DNA of 64,000 nucleotides, taken from contig NZ_RQIH01000024.1 of NCBI RefSeq assembly GCF_003939025.1, positions 22,951 to 86,950 of the forward strand, read 5' to 3'. A program made the position numbers and the translations under genes. The notes under the pieces are model-generated. The model was not told the origin of the DNA and ran no database searches. It saw only the letters and a program-made list of their open reading frames with translations. Shown one piece after another: positions 24,698 through 33,799 of the stretch; the first letter of the stretch is position 1; every line of letters starts with the position of its first letter. The stretch comes from Rhizobium sophoriradicis. Its GTDB lineage: Bacteria; Pseudomonadota; Alphaproteobacteria; Rhizobiales; Rhizobiaceae.

Positions 24698-26593
24698 TCA
24701 TGCTGGCGGCGGCTCTTCCCGATATAACCGCCAGGGAACCGTGGCCACAGTCAGCCGCGGCCCCCCAAGCTTGACGAGTTTTGTCCGTAGCCGCCCTGCC
24801 CTGTTCATGTGCAGAAGCTTCTGCCACCATCTATCTTTGACGGTTTCGGGAATGAGAACCGCGACACGCCTTTCCGGGCTGTCCGCATCCAGCTTTTCGA
24901 CCAGCCGCAGAAGCGGTTGGTGCAATTGCCGATAGGGAGCAGGGATGAGCATGAGCCGCGGCGGTCTCAAACCCAATGCGGCGATCGGCTCTTCGACGTC
25001 GATGCGCCATTTCTCGCGGAGCGCCTTTTCGCCCTCCTCCCGATCAGGTCCGCCAAGACGGATGAAATGAACCGCAACGACATCAGGCGAGATGGTCAGG
25101 GCAAATTTAATGGCGCGTTCGCTCAGTCTGTTCCATGCTTCGGTTATAACTAGAACCGTCGGCGGCTCGATATCTTCGAGGGTGATCGGACCCGGCTTCC
25201 GCAGTTCGCGTTGAAGCGAGATATAGTAGCTCTTGATCATCTTCAAAACGGCTATGGCTACCGGAACAGCAACCAGGGTGATCCATGCACCCTCGGCAAA
25301 TTTTGCGATCAGAATGATGACTAGCGCTGCCGCAGTCGAAACCGCGCCGACCGCATTTATCGCGAGCTTTGCTCCATACCGCCTGGACCGGCGGCGCCAA
25401 TGCTGGGTCATACCGGCTTGAGAGATCGTGAACGTCAAAAAGGCCCCGATCGCGAAGAGGGGGATCAGATTGTCGGTAATCCCTCCGAAGGCGATAAGAA
25501 GTAGCGCGGCGAAGCCGGAGAGAAAGAGGATGCCGGCGGTAAACACCAGCCGGCGCCCCGGCTGAGCAAAGGCCTTAGGAAGATAACCATCGGCGGCGAC
25601 CATCTGGCAGAGCCGGGGAAAGCCGACAAAACTAGTATTGGCCGAAAGGCAAAGGATGCTCAGAAGGCTTGCCATGGCGATATAATAGAAGGCGCCGTGG
25701 CCGGCAATGGCGGCAAGCAGCTGCGACAGCACGCTCTGGTAGCCTTCTCTCGTCTGATCCATTGCACCGATCTCAAAGGCGGTGGCGATCGTCGCGACAC
25801 CGCCAAGCAGCAAACCGAGAACAACGACAATAATCGTAAGAGTGAAGTAGGCGTTGCGCATGACGGGTTGCCTGAACGAACCCATTCCGTTGGAAACAGC
25901 CTCAACGCCGGTCATAGCCGTGCAACCGCTGGCAAATGCATGCATGAGGAGCCAGAGTGTTGCGCCTTGTGCCGCCGGGCCGAGCGGCGGCGGCGCGACG
26001 ACCGGTGCCTTCTCCCCCAGGCCTAGTCCGACCAGCCCATAGGCGATCGCACCCAAAAAGCAGATGATGAAGAGATAGGTCGGCAGTGCGAACAACCAGC
26101 CGGCCTCCCCCGTCCCGCGCAAGTTGGCCAGCATGACGACGAAGACGATCGCGAGGCAGAGCGGCACGATGTAGGGGTGAAGGCTCGGTATTGCCGAGAC
26201 AAGCGCCCCGACCCCCGCAGAAACGCCAACCGCGACATTCAGCACGTAATCGATCATCAACGCCGCGGCGGCAAGCAAGCTCGGATATTCCCCGAGATTT
26301 TCCTTCGCCACCACATAGGCGCCGCCGTTCGTCGGATAGGCCGCAAGCGTCTGCCTGTAGGAGAAATAGAGGATCGCCAGCAGAGCGACGATGCAGCCCA
26401 TCACCGGGCCGATATAGACCAGGCCGAGCGCACCGAGTGGAATGAGAACGGTGAGCGCTGCTTCTGGGCCGTAGGAGGACGATCCCAGGCCATCGAGTCC
26501 AATCGCGGGCACGGCTTCGACCCAACCGATTTTCTTGTCTTCGTGCTCGCGGTTGGCAAGACGCCGACCGAACATGAGGGTGCTGAGGTTCAA
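24698..26593 (-). CDS. APC-superfamily permease with C-terminal soluble domain
   Basis: 631 residues. About the first 450 carry roughly twelve hydrophobic spans. The N-terminal signature is AIGLDGLGSSSYGPEAALTVLIPLG (first span with the helix-breaking GLG-S motif) followed by YPTNGGAYVVAKENLGEYPSL, typical of amino acid-polyamine-cation permeases. The last 170 or so residues are a soluble cytoplasmic domain. Substrate unknown (amino acid or cation). A GGAAC-N16-TGTT stress promoter ends 33 bases before the ATG. The gene is divergent from the PCMT-esterase fusion. Confidence 0.85.
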   Translation of the reverse strand: MNLSTLMFGRRLANREHEDKKIGWVEAVPAIGLDGLGSSSYGPEAALTVLIPLGALGLVYIGPVMGCIVALLAILYFSYRQTLAAYPTNGGAYVVAKENLGEYPSLLAAAALMIDYVLNVAVGVSAGVGALVSAIPSLHPYIVPLCLAIVFVVMLANLRGTGEAGWLFALPTYLFIICFLGAIAYGLVGLGLGEKAPVVAPPPLGPAAQGATLWLLMHAFASGCTAMTGVEAVSNGMGSFRQPVMRNAYFTLTIIVVVLGLLLGGVATIATAFEIGAMDQTREGYQSVLSQLLAAIAGHGAFYYIAMASLLSILCLSANTSFVGFPRLCQMVAADGYLPKAFAQPGRRLVFTAGILFLSGFAALLLIAFGGITDNLIPLFAIGAFLTFTISQAGMTQHWRRRSRRYGAKLAINAVGAVSTAAALVIILIAKFAEGAWITLVAVPVAIAVLKMIKSYYISLQRELRKPGPITLEDIEPPTVLVITEAWNRLSERAIKFALTISPDVVAVHFIRLGGPDREEGEKALREKWRIDVEEPIAALGLRPPRLMLIPAPYRQLHQPLLRLVEKLDADSPERRVAVLIPETVKDRWWQKLLHMNRAGRLRTKLVKLGGPRLTVATVPWRLYREEPPPA

Positions 26594-26625
26594 TTTCTAT
26601 TCCTTATCCAGGCTGAGCGATAACC

Positions 26626-26650
26626 AACAACGGGAGACCGCCACGGTTCC
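26626..26650 (-). promoter_or_regulatory. EcfG/RpoE2-type promoter
   Basis: Reading leftward: GGAAC, 16 bases, TGTT; 33 bases before the permease start. Confidence 0.6.
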
Positions 26651-26818
26651 CGAGGCAAAGTCATTGAAAGATGCGACCGAGAGGCAGGACGGCCGGGCGC
26701 GATCCTCCGACGCGCGCAAATCAATGCCGCTCTGACGGCCGCGGCGATCCGGTTGCCGGCGGAGACCATGGCTGAAACGAGCCTAAGCCATAGCCAGACC
26801 AGCGGGCCCGGCTGCTTC

Positions 26819-26844
26819 GGAACAACCACCTGCTTTCGGCTGTT
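26819..26844 (+). promoter_or_regulatory. EcfG/RpoE2-type promoter (longer spacer)
   Basis: GGAAC, 17 bases, TGTT; 25 bases before the PCMT-esterase fusion gene at 26869. Confidence 0.52.
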
Positions 26845-26868
26845 GTCTTCGAGAGTGGAGGTAATCCC

Positions 26869-28851
26869 ATGGATATGACCCGCATCCGAGACCACATGGT
26901 AGAACATCACGTCGTGGGCCGCGGCATCCATGATCAAAACGTCACCAGGGCGATGCGCATGGTGCCGCGCGAAAAATTCGTCGATCCGGGCTTCGAGGAG
27001 TTCGCCTATGAGGATGCGCCCTTGGCGATCGGCGAGGGTCAGACAATCTCGCAGCCTTTCATCGTTGCCCTGATGATCGAAAAGGCCGATCTGGATGCGG
27101 GTGACAAGGTTCTCGAGGTCGGAACCGGTTCCGGATACGCCTCTGCCCTCATCAGCCGGATCGCGCGACACGTCTATTCCGTCGAGCGCCATGAACGGCT
27201 GGCGCTTCAGGCCAGAGAACGGTTTGAAAAGCTGGGCTATCGCAATATCGACGTCCGGGTGGGCGACGGCAGCAAAGGCTGGGCTAAAGCTGCTCCCTTC
27301 GATGCGATTATCGTTTCCGCTGGCGCACCCGAGGTGCCGGCCGCTCTGAAGGAGCAGCTGGATCTCGGCGGGCGGCTCATCATCCCGGTCGGCGGCGGCG
27401 AGGAACAGCGCCTGAAACGCATCACACGCACGGGGCCGGCCACCTTCGAGGAGGAAGATTTGGGCGGCGTGCTCTTCGTCCCGCTGATCGGCGAGGATGC
27501 CTGGACCGCGGCCCATCCAATGTACACGGCAACAGCCCTGTCGTCGCTCACGGAAGAAGTATCCAGCAAACTGATCTCGGCAGCGGCGGAAGAATTTTCA
27601 TCGATCGAGGACAAGAGCTTTGCCACCCTTTTCGATCGATTTGCTGACAGCCGCATTGTTCTGCTTGGGGAATCCACCCACGGGACAGCCGAATTTTATC
27701 AGACGCGGGCTGCCATTAGCCGGCATCTGATCGCACATCATGGGTTCAATCTTATTGCAGTCGAAGCGGATTGGCCGGACGCTTCCGCAATAGACCACTG
27801 GATCAATGGCCAGAGACCGACAGACGGCGAGCCATTCAGCCGTTTTCCCCGGTGGATGTGGCGGAATCTGGAGTTTTCGCGGTTCATCGGCTGGATGAAG
27901 GAGGAAAACGAACGGGGCAAGGCATCGCACAAGGATCCGATGCGGTTCTATGGCCTCGATCTCTACAACATGTCAGGGTCGATCCGCTCCGTCCTTCACT
28001 ATCTCGAAAATGTCAGTCCGGAGACAGCCAAGATCGCCAGGGAGCGCTACGGCTGCCTCAGCCCCTGGCAGAGCAATCCCGCCACCTATGGTCGGGCCGT
28101 GCTGACCGAAGCCTACAGATCATGCGAGGACGCAGTGCTAAAGCAATGCACCGAACTTCTGGCCCGATCGCTGAATGACGCGGCCTCGGACAATGATGAC
28201 TTTCTGAACGCCGTCCAGTCCGCAAGATTGCTCGCCGCCGCCGAACGATATTATCGCGTCATGTATTACGGCGGTGCCGAAGCCTGGAACCTGCGCGACT
28301 CTTATATGGCAGACACGGTCGAGCACCTTCTCGACTTTCACGGACCAGCGGCAAAGATCATCATCTGGGCTCACAACTCACATATCGGCGACGCCCGCTA
28401 CACAGACATGGCAACGGCTCGCGACGAACTCAGCCTCGGTCAGCTGTGCCGGCAGCGTTTCGCCGGGATGACAAGCCTGATCGGGCTGGGAACACATTGC
28501 GGCGAAGTGATCGCCGCCGACGATTGGGACGGGCGGGCGGAGAGGAAGCAACTCAACCCGTCGCTCCCGCAGAGCTACGAGCGCTTATGTCACGACGCCG
28601 CAAAGCCGCAATTTCTCCTCGACCTCAAGGCCGATGAGGAACTGCACGCAAGCCTGGTCGAACAGCGGCTTCAGCGCTTCATCGGGGTGATCTACAGGCC
28701 GGAATCCGAACGGCTGAGCCACTACATGTCGACATCCCTGTCGCGGCAATACGACGCCTTCATCTGGTTCGACGAAACGCACGCGCTGTCACCGCTTGTC
28801 GCTCAGCAGTCCGGGAAGGGCGATCAGGAAACCTTCCCTTACTGTTTCTAG
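26869..28851 (+). CDS. Fusion: protein-L-isoaspartate O-methyltransferase + erythromycin-esterase-family domain
   Basis: 660 residues. Residues 1-215 are a PCMT: ARAMRMVPREKFV-type N-terminus (here VTRAMRMVPREKFVDP), GQTISQPFIVALM near 58-69 and SAM motif I VLEVGTGSGYA at 81-91. PCMT repairs isoaspartyl residues in aged proteins. Residues about 240-655 match the erythromycin esterase family: RIVLLGESTHGTAEFYQTR at 262-280, VEADWPDAS, and IIWAHNSHIGDARYT near 500. This family uses conserved Glu and His for hydrolysis. GTGGAGG lies before the ATG. The same two-domain fusion is known in other proteobacteria; the esterase substrate is unlikely to be a macrolide here. Confidence 0.88.
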   Translation: MDMTRIRDHMVEHHVVGRGIHDQNVTRAMRMVPREKFVDPGFEEFAYEDAPLAIGEGQTISQPFIVALMIEKADLDAGDKVLEVGTGSGYASALISRIARHVYSVERHERLALQARERFEKLGYRNIDVRVGDGSKGWAKAAPFDAIIVSAGAPEVPAALKEQLDLGGRLIIPVGGGEEQRLKRITRTGPATFEEEDLGGVLFVPLIGEDAWTAAHPMYTATALSSLTEEVSSKLISAAAEEFSSIEDKSFATLFDRFADSRIVLLGESTHGTAEFYQTRAAISRHLIAHHGFNLIAVEADWPDASAIDHWINGQRPTDGEPFSRFPRWMWRNLEFSRFIGWMKEENERGKASHKDPMRFYGLDLYNMSGSIRSVLHYLENVSPETAKIARERYGCLSPWQSNPATYGRAVLTEAYRSCEDAVLKQCTELLARSLNDAASDNDDFLNAVQSARLLAAAERYYRVMYYGGAEAWNLRDSYMADTVEHLLDFHGPAAKIIIWAHNSHIGDARYTDMATARDELSLGQLCRQRFAGMTSLIGLGTHCGEVIAADDWDGRAERKQLNPSLPQSYERLCHDAAKPQFLLDLKADEELHASLVEQRLQRFIGVIYRPESERLSHYMSTSLSRQYDAFIWFDETHALSPLVAQQSGKGDQETFPYCF

Positions 28852-28901
28852 GCCCGGCACCTCCATCGAAGCAGCCGAGATCAGTCTCACGTGCGAAGCC
28901 G

Positions 28902-28926
28902 GGAACTCTCGGCGCATCCGCAAGTT
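28902..28926 (+). promoter_or_regulatory. EcfG/RpoE2-type promoter
   Basis: GGAAC, 16 bases, AGTT; 29 bases before the DUF4142 gene at 28955. Confidence 0.62.
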
Positions 28927-28954
28927 TAGCGGATCACCAACCCAGGAGATCAGT

Positions 28955-29482
28955 ATGAAACGCTTTGCTATCGCTTCGCTCGCCCTTTCGCTTGCCGTTC
29001 CCGCTTTCGCGCAGTCGGCGGCTGAAAAGTCCGGCGTCAATTCCCTGATGGGCGTGCCGCCGAAAACGGAGGATTTCGTCAAGGAGGCGGCGGCAAGCGA
29101 CATGTTCGAAATCGCCTCAAGCAAGCTCGCGGTCGAACGCGGCGATGAAGCGACAAAAGCCTTTGCGCAGCAAATGCTAACCGAGCACCAGAAAACCAGC
29201 GAGGAACTAAAGGCGCTGGTATCGGGCGGCAAGGTCAAAGCGACCCTTCCGGACGCAATGACCTCGGATCAGCAAAGCATGCTCGACAAGCTGAACGGCC
29301 TCAAGGGCGACGATTTCAACAAGCAATATCACGCGGATCAGGAAGCTGCCCACGAAGACGCGGTCGATCTCTTCAAGCGCTATGGCGACGAAGGCGATAA
29401 TCCGGAACTGAAGGCGTGGGCGGCAAGCACGCGGCCTGCGCTGGAACACCATCTCCAGATGGCCGAAGAACTTAATAAATAG
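28955..29482 (+). CDS. DUF4142 periplasmic protein
   Basis: 175 residues. Signal peptide MKRFAIASLALSLAVPAFA with cleavage after AFA near residue 19. The mature part is helical and acidic with FVKEAAASDMFEIASSKLAVERG, FAQQMLTEHQKTSEELKAL and HHLQMAEELNK, the usual DUF4142 (ferritin-like helical bundle) pattern. Function of the family is not established; in rhizobia such proteins are often stress-induced. CCAGGAG upstream supports this ATG; a frame beginning at 28796 overlaps the preceding gene and is rejected. Confidence 0.87.
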   Translation: MKRFAIASLALSLAVPAFAQSAAEKSGVNSLMGVPPKTEDFVKEAAASDMFEIASSKLAVERGDEATKAFAQQMLTEHQKTSEELKALVSGGKVKATLPDAMTSDQQSMLDKLNGLKGDDFNKQYHADQEAAHEDAVDLFKRYGDEGDNPELKAWAASTRPALEHHLQMAEELNK

Positions 29483-29554
29483 CGGGAAGACAAAAGGATC
29501 CAAGGCAACAGGAGCTGCCGGAGGCGCAGAAAACCCCAGCAACAGGCGGAAGAT

Positions 29555-29818
29555 ATGCACGAATATGTCAGGTATTCCGCAGGCGCCGTCCCGGCCGGCT
29601 CGCTGATCGTCAAGCTCTATCGATCGGGGAACCAGATCAGAGGATATGTCCGCAAGGTCGCAGATACGGATCAGGACGATACGATCTTTCCCGGCGAGGA
29701 AATGGAACCTGAGGCAGCGTTCAAGCTGGCGGAAAACCATCGCGGCAACGCCCCCATCTTCGTCGATCTTGTCGAAGACGTTGCGTGGGATCCGTCCTGG
29801 GGCCGCCTCAGGCAATAG
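29555..29818 (+). CDS. Small conserved protein of unknown function (87 aa)
   Basis: 87 residues: VRYSAGAVPAGSLIVKLYRS, GYVRKVADTDQDD and AFKLAENHRG, with an acidic C-terminus. No signal peptide or span, and no recognised family, but the composition is that of a folded soluble protein. GGCGGAAG lies before the ATG. It lies 72 bases after the DUF4142 gene with no clear terminator between, so it may be co-transcribed. Confidence 0.65.
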   Translation: MHEYVRYSAGAVPAGSLIVKLYRSGNQIRGYVRKVADTDQDDTIFPGEEMEPEAAFKLAENHRGNAPIFVDLVEDVAWDPSWGRLRQ

Positions 29819-29952
29819 CGTACCGAGCGATCATCATGCCGCCGGCTTGCCAGAAGCTCTGGACCACCTACGGCGACGATAACCCTGCGTCCGCGCGCAG
29901 GCTATTACCTACGCCACGCATTGTTCGGGGCAGATCCGCTCCCCCCCGCCGC

Positions 29953-30717
29953 TCAGAAGGACAAATCGAGCACCCTGCCCTCGAACAGACGGTCCCTTGA
30001 GCCTTCAAGATGCGTCTTCATCAGCCGCTGCGCGTCATCGGCCCGGCCGTCGGCGATCGCTTTGTAGATGGCGTTATGCTCTTCATAGACCTGTTCGAGC
30101 CCCTGACGAGGGCCGAGCAAAGAGAGGCCGTGCAGATGCATGCCGACGGCGATATGGGCTTTCAGCGCATCGATCGAGGCGGTGTAATAATGGTTGTTGG
30201 CAGCCTCCGTCACCGCGCGATGGAAGATGAAATCGGCGTCGGTGCGGTGAAGTTGATGGCTGGTCGCCTCGCGCAAATCTGCAAGCGCATTGGCGATCTT
30301 CTGGATCGCCTGCTCATTGCGGCGCTTGGCGGCGAAATAGGCGGCGGCCGGCTCGATGGTCAGGCGGAATTCGTAGCAGCGCTGAATATCGGCAATGGTC
30401 TTAACAGGCGAATAGGCAAGCTGGGCCGTCGGCGATCCATGCGCACTGACGAAGGTGCCTGCCCCCTGGCGGGCATAGACAATGCCCTGGTCGCGCAGGC
30501 GCGCCAGCGCATCGCGGACGATCGGTCGGGAAACACCGAGCATCGAGGCAAGTTCGTGTTCGCCGGGAAGGCGGGAATCCGGCGGATAGTTTCCGCCGCG
30601 GATCCGCTCGAGCAGCTGGTCGAAGACGCGATCGACCAGCTTGACGGCCTTGCCGCGTTCGGGCTTGCCCGGCGGGCCGGCTTCCGCGTTCAAAGATTCG
30701 CCATTTGCTTCAGTCAC
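29953..30717 (-). CDS. GntR-family (FadR/FCD) transcriptional regulator
   Basis: 254 residues. N-terminal winged helix: LPGEHELASMLGVSRPIVRDALARL near residues 50-75 and YARQGAGTFVS. The C-terminal helical FCD ligand domain has metal-binding-type histidines (DADFIFHRAVTEAANNHYY). It is the last gene of the minus-strand transporter/kinase unit, 21 bases after the kinase stop, so it probably regulates this catabolic locus in response to an acid-sugar intermediate. Candidate sites are an inverted repeat at 37670-37690 and ATTGTAA motifs in the two promoter regions. Confidence 0.88.
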   Translation of the reverse strand: MTEANGESLNAEAGPPGKPERGKAVKLVDRVFDQLLERIRGGNYPPDSRLPGEHELASMLGVSRPIVRDALARLRDQGIVYARQGAGTFVSAHGSPTAQLAYSPVKTIADIQRCYEFRLTIEPAAAYFAAKRRNEQAIQKIANALADLREATSHQLHRTDADFIFHRAVTEAANNHYYTASIDALKAHIAVGMHLHGLSLLGPRQGLEQVYEEHNAIYKAIADGRADDAQRLMKTHLEGSRDRLFEGRVLDLSF

Positions 30718-30738
30718 GTCATTCTCCCCGACGGTATC

Positions 30739-31803
30739 TTATGCCGCCTGATTCCGAAGAACCAGCTTTAACAAACTATCCGGCTTACCGAAGCCCCCCG
30801 ACTTGACGGCACACCGAAAAGGCCGCCCGCCGGCGGCCGTCACATCGAACCACGGAATACCCGCCTCGATTTCGCCCTTCGGCTTGAGCACCTTCACCTC
30901 AAGCGCATGGAGGATTGCCAGCGCCGTATCGCCGCCGCCGACCATCAGCATATCGGGCCGCGTATCGTCGATCACCCTTTTGACACCTGCCGCAAAGTCA
31001 CCGGCAACGAGCGCCGCATCGGCCGCCATGTCGCCGGTACAGCGCAGCAGCACCGGCAGCGCCAGGCCCTCGCCGTATTCGATCAGCCCCATCGGCGCGT
31101 CCACCACCATACGTAAGGCGCCGGAGGCTTCGAGCCGGTTCATCTGGGCTAACGTGATCGGATCGCGCGAACCGAAGGCAAACAGCGTGCGCGGGGTCGG
31201 CGTAAATTCCGTCACCGGCCGCCGCCCGGCTTCACCGAGCCGCCGGGCGAAGGCCGCACCGAGGCCGCGCGCACCGACGCCGAGCGTCGTCAGCCAGACA
31301 TGACCCGCGACGATCTGATCGAGATCGGCATCGTCCGCGGCGTCGGCAACGATGACATTGTCCGAGCGGCTCTCGAACAGATCGGCGATCGGCAGCGGCT
31401 TGTTGACGCCGCGGCCGACGACACAGCCACGGTAGGTCAGGCGCTCCTGGTCGGGAATGGCGGGCGCTACGAGGATATCCTTCAGGCCGAGCGCATCCGC
31501 AAGCACCAGGCTTTCCGCCGCGACATTTCCCTTCAGCCGGGAGTCGATTTTCTTCATGACGATGGCAGGCTTCACGTCGCGAAACACCTTCGCCGCCGAT
31601 CGGACCTTTTCGGCGGCATCGCGCTCGCCAAGTGCGCGCGAGGCGGTATTGACGACGACGACATCGCAGCCGGTGGCGATCGCCTCCTGCGCCGCTCCGA
31701 CATCGACGGCGACTGCGACCGAGAGGCCGGCCGCAACGAAGGGGGTGCCGGTATCGAGCGCCCCCGTCAGATCGTCGGCGATGATCGCGGCCTTCAGCGT
31801 CAT
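30739..31803 (-). CDS. Four-carbon acid sugar kinase family protein (DUF1537, OtnK/DtnK-like)
   Basis: 354 residues, shorter than most family members (about 410-430). N-terminal domain AAIIADDLTGALDTGTPFVAAG with the D-D-L-T-G-A motif, and KKIDSRLKGNVAAE near residue 85, both diagnostic. The C-terminal ATP domain has DMLMVGGGDTA near residue 283. The family phosphorylates D-threonate, D-erythronate or 3-oxo-tetronates. With the PdxA2-like enzyme at 41403 it forms the core of a known route: acid sugar to 4-phosphate, then oxidation and decarboxylation to dihydroxyacetone phosphate. ATGA overlap with the ABC gene upstream. Confidence 0.85.
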   Translation of the reverse strand: MTLKAAIIADDLTGALDTGTPFVAAGLSVAVAVDVGAAQEAIATGCDVVVVNTASRALGERDAAEKVRSAAKVFRDVKPAIVMKKIDSRLKGNVAAESLVLADALGLKDILVAPAIPDQERLTYRGCVVGRGVNKPLPIADLFESRSDNVIVADAADDADLDQIVAGHVWLTTLGVGARGLGAAFARRLGEAGRRPVTEFTPTPRTLFAFGSRDPITLAQMNRLEASGALRMVVDAPMGLIEYGEGLALPVLLRCTGDMAADAALVAGDFAAGVKRVIDDTRPDMLMVGGGDTALAILHALEVKVLKPKGEIEAGIPWFDVTAAGGRPFRCAVKSGGFGKPDSLLKLVLRNQAA

Positions 31804-32792
31804 GTGATCTCACCCGTATTGACGGCGTGGCAGGCGACGAGATGGCCGGGCTTGGCTTCCTTCCAGACAGGAATGACCTTGCTGCAGACATCCATCGCGA
31901 TCGGGCAGCGCGTGTGGAAACGGCAGCCGGAAGGCGGGTTCAGCGGGCTCGGCACGTCGCCCTGCAGGATCTGGCGCTGACGGGTGCGCTCATGCTCCGG
32001 ATCGGTCTCCGGAACGGCCGACAACAGCGCCTTCGTATAGGGATGCAGCGGGTTGTCGAAAAGTTCCTCGCGCATCGCGAGTTCGGCGAGCCGCCCGAGA
32101 TACATGACGCCGACGCGGGTGCTGATATGGCGCACCACCGCGAGGTCATGGGCGATGAAGAGATAGGTCAGACCGTATTTCTCCTGCAGATCGAGCAGCA
32201 GGTTGATGATCTGTGCCTGGATCGACACGTCGAGAGCCGAGATCGCCTCGTCGCAGACGATGAATTTCGGCTGGCAGGCGAGCGCCCGGGCGATGACGAC
32301 GCGCTGGCGCTGGCCGCCGGATAGCTCGTGCGGGTAACGCTGGGTAAATCGCGTGGGCAGGCCGACATCGGTCAGCAGCATCGCCACCTTTTCCTTGAGC
32401 TCGGCCTTGGTGCACAGCTTGTGAAAGAGGATCGGCTCGCCGATCGCCTCGCCCACCGTCATGCGCGGATTGAGCGTCGAATAGGGGTCCTGGAAGACGA
32501 TCTGCAGGTCGCGGCGGAACGGCCGCATCTGCTTTTCATCAAGCTTGGCGAGATCCTGGCCCTTGTAGACCACCTTGCCGCTGGTCGCCTTGTAGAGGTT
32601 GAGGATGGTGAAGCCGGTCGTCGATTTGCCGCAGCCGGATTCGCCGACGAGGCTCAGCGTTTCGCCTTCCATGATGTCGAGATCGACATTGTCGAGCGCA
32701 TAGACGGTTGCCGAGCGTTCGCCGAAGGCGCCGAGCTTGACGTGGAAATGTTTGACCAGATTTTCAACCTTGAGCAGCGGTTGCGCAGCCAT
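31800..32792 (-). CDS. Oligopeptide/dipeptide-class ABC transporter ATP-binding protein (OppF-like)
   Basis: 330 residues from the ATG at 32792; a longer frame runs back into the previous gene. Walker A GESGCGKST near 52, Q-loop FQDPYSTLNPRM, signature LSGGQRQRVVIARAL and Walker B FIVCDEAIS, then the C-terminal oligopeptide extension with cysteines (SGCRFHTRCPIAMDVCSKV) typical of OppD/OppF. One-base overlap (TGATG) with the other ATPase gene. It energises import together with the two permeases and the binding protein upstream. Confidence 0.92.
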   Translation of the reverse strand: MAAQPLLKVENLVKHFHVKLGAFGERSATVYALDNVDLDIMEGETLSLVGESGCGKSTTGFTILNLYKATSGKVVYKGQDLAKLDEKQMRPFRRDLQIVFQDPYSTLNPRMTVGEAIGEPILFHKLCTKAELKEKVAMLLTDVGLPTRFTQRYPHELSGGQRQRVVIARALACQPKFIVCDEAISALDVSIQAQIINLLLDLQEKYGLTYLFIAHDLAVVRHISTRVGVMYLGRLAELAMREELFDNPLHPYTKALLSAVPETDPEHERTRQRQILQGDVPSPLNPPSGCRFHTRCPIAMDVCSKVIPVWKEAKPGHLVACHAVNTGEIT

Positions 32793-33799
32793 CACGCGGC
32801 CTCCTGCATTCTCTGGACGACGAAACAGGCGGCGCGATGATTGCTGCTGCCGCTCAAGGGTTCGAGTCGCGGCACCTTCTCGTGACAGACCGCCTCTACG
32901 AGCGGGCAGCGCGGCGCAAAGGGGCATCCCTTCGGCCGGCGGCCGGGCTCCGGCGGCGTGCCGCCGATCGAGCTCAGCCGGCTTGCCGGCGGATCTGACA
33001 GTTTCGGGATCGAGGAGAGCAGGCCGCGCGTATAGGGATGGCTCGGCCGCGCATAGAGCTCGTCGACCGGGGCGTCCTCGACGACCGTGCCGGCGTAAAG
33101 CACCGCGACGCGATCGACGAGGCCGGCGATCAATGCCAGATCGTGGGTGATCCAGACGACGGACATGCCGAGCTTGGCGCGCAGATCCTTCACCAGATCG
33201 ACGATCTGGGCCTGGATGGTGACGTCGAGCGCCGTCGTCGGCTCATCGGCGATCAGAAGCTTGGGATTGCAGGCAAGGCCGATCGCGATCATCACGCGCT
33301 GACGCATGCCGCCGGAAAGCTCGTGCGGAAAGGCCTGCAGCCGCTCTTCCGGGCCGGGAATACCGACGAGGCGCAGAAGCTCGACGGCACGGACGCGGGC
33401 CTCCGACTTTTTCATTCTGCGGTGATAGATCAGCGGCTCGCAGATCTGGTCGCCGACCCGCATGACCGGATTGAGCGAGGTCATCGGATCCTGGAAGACG
33501 AAGCCGATATCGCCGCCGCGCACCTTGCGCAGCTCGGCATTCGACATCGTCTGCAGGTCGCGGCCGGCGAAGGTGGCTGTGCCCTTGGCGACCTTGATCT
33601 TGTTCGGCAGAAGCCGCATCAGGCTCAGCATGGTGAGGCTCTTGCCGCAGCCGGATTCACCGACGACGCCCAAGGTTTCGCCTTTGTCGACATGGAGATC
33701 GATGCCGTCGACGACGATGGCCGGGCCGTTGCGGCCATCGATCTCGACGGTAAGCGCCCTGACATCGAGCAGGCGTTCTCTGTTTTGAGTGTCCATCAT
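32792..33799 (-). CDS. Oligopeptide/dipeptide-class ABC transporter ATP-binding protein (OppD-like)
   Basis: 335 residues from ATG 33799 (tandem ATG at 33796). Walker A GESGCGKSL near 46, Q-loop FQDPMTSLNPVM, signature LSGGMRQRVMIAIGL, Walker B LLIADEPTT, and the C-terminal cysteine-rich extension GCPFAPRCPLVEAVC. ATGA overlap with the permease stop. It is the second nucleotide-binding subunit of the heterodimer. Confidence 0.92.
   Translation of the reverse strand: MMDTQNRERLLDVRALTVEIDGRNGPAIVVDGIDLHVDKGETLGVVGESGCGKSLTMLSLMRLLPNKIKVAKGTATFAGRDLQTMSNAELRKVRGGDIGFVFQDPMTSLNPVMRVGDQICEPLIYHRRMKKSEARVRAVELLRLVGIPGPEERLQAFPHELSGGMRQRVMIAIGLACNPKLLIADEPTTALDVTIQAQIVDLVKDLRAKLGMSVVWITHDLALIAGLVDRVAVLYAGTVVEDAPVDELYARPSHPYTRGLLSSIPKLSDPPASRLSSIGGTPPEPGRRPKGCPFAPRCPLVEAVCHEKVPRLEPLSGSSNHRAACFVVQRMQEAA

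Noticed and set aside
28796..28954. N-terminal extension of the DUF4142 protein
   Set aside because: It would overlap the previous gene and the promoter and remove the signal peptide from the N-terminus.
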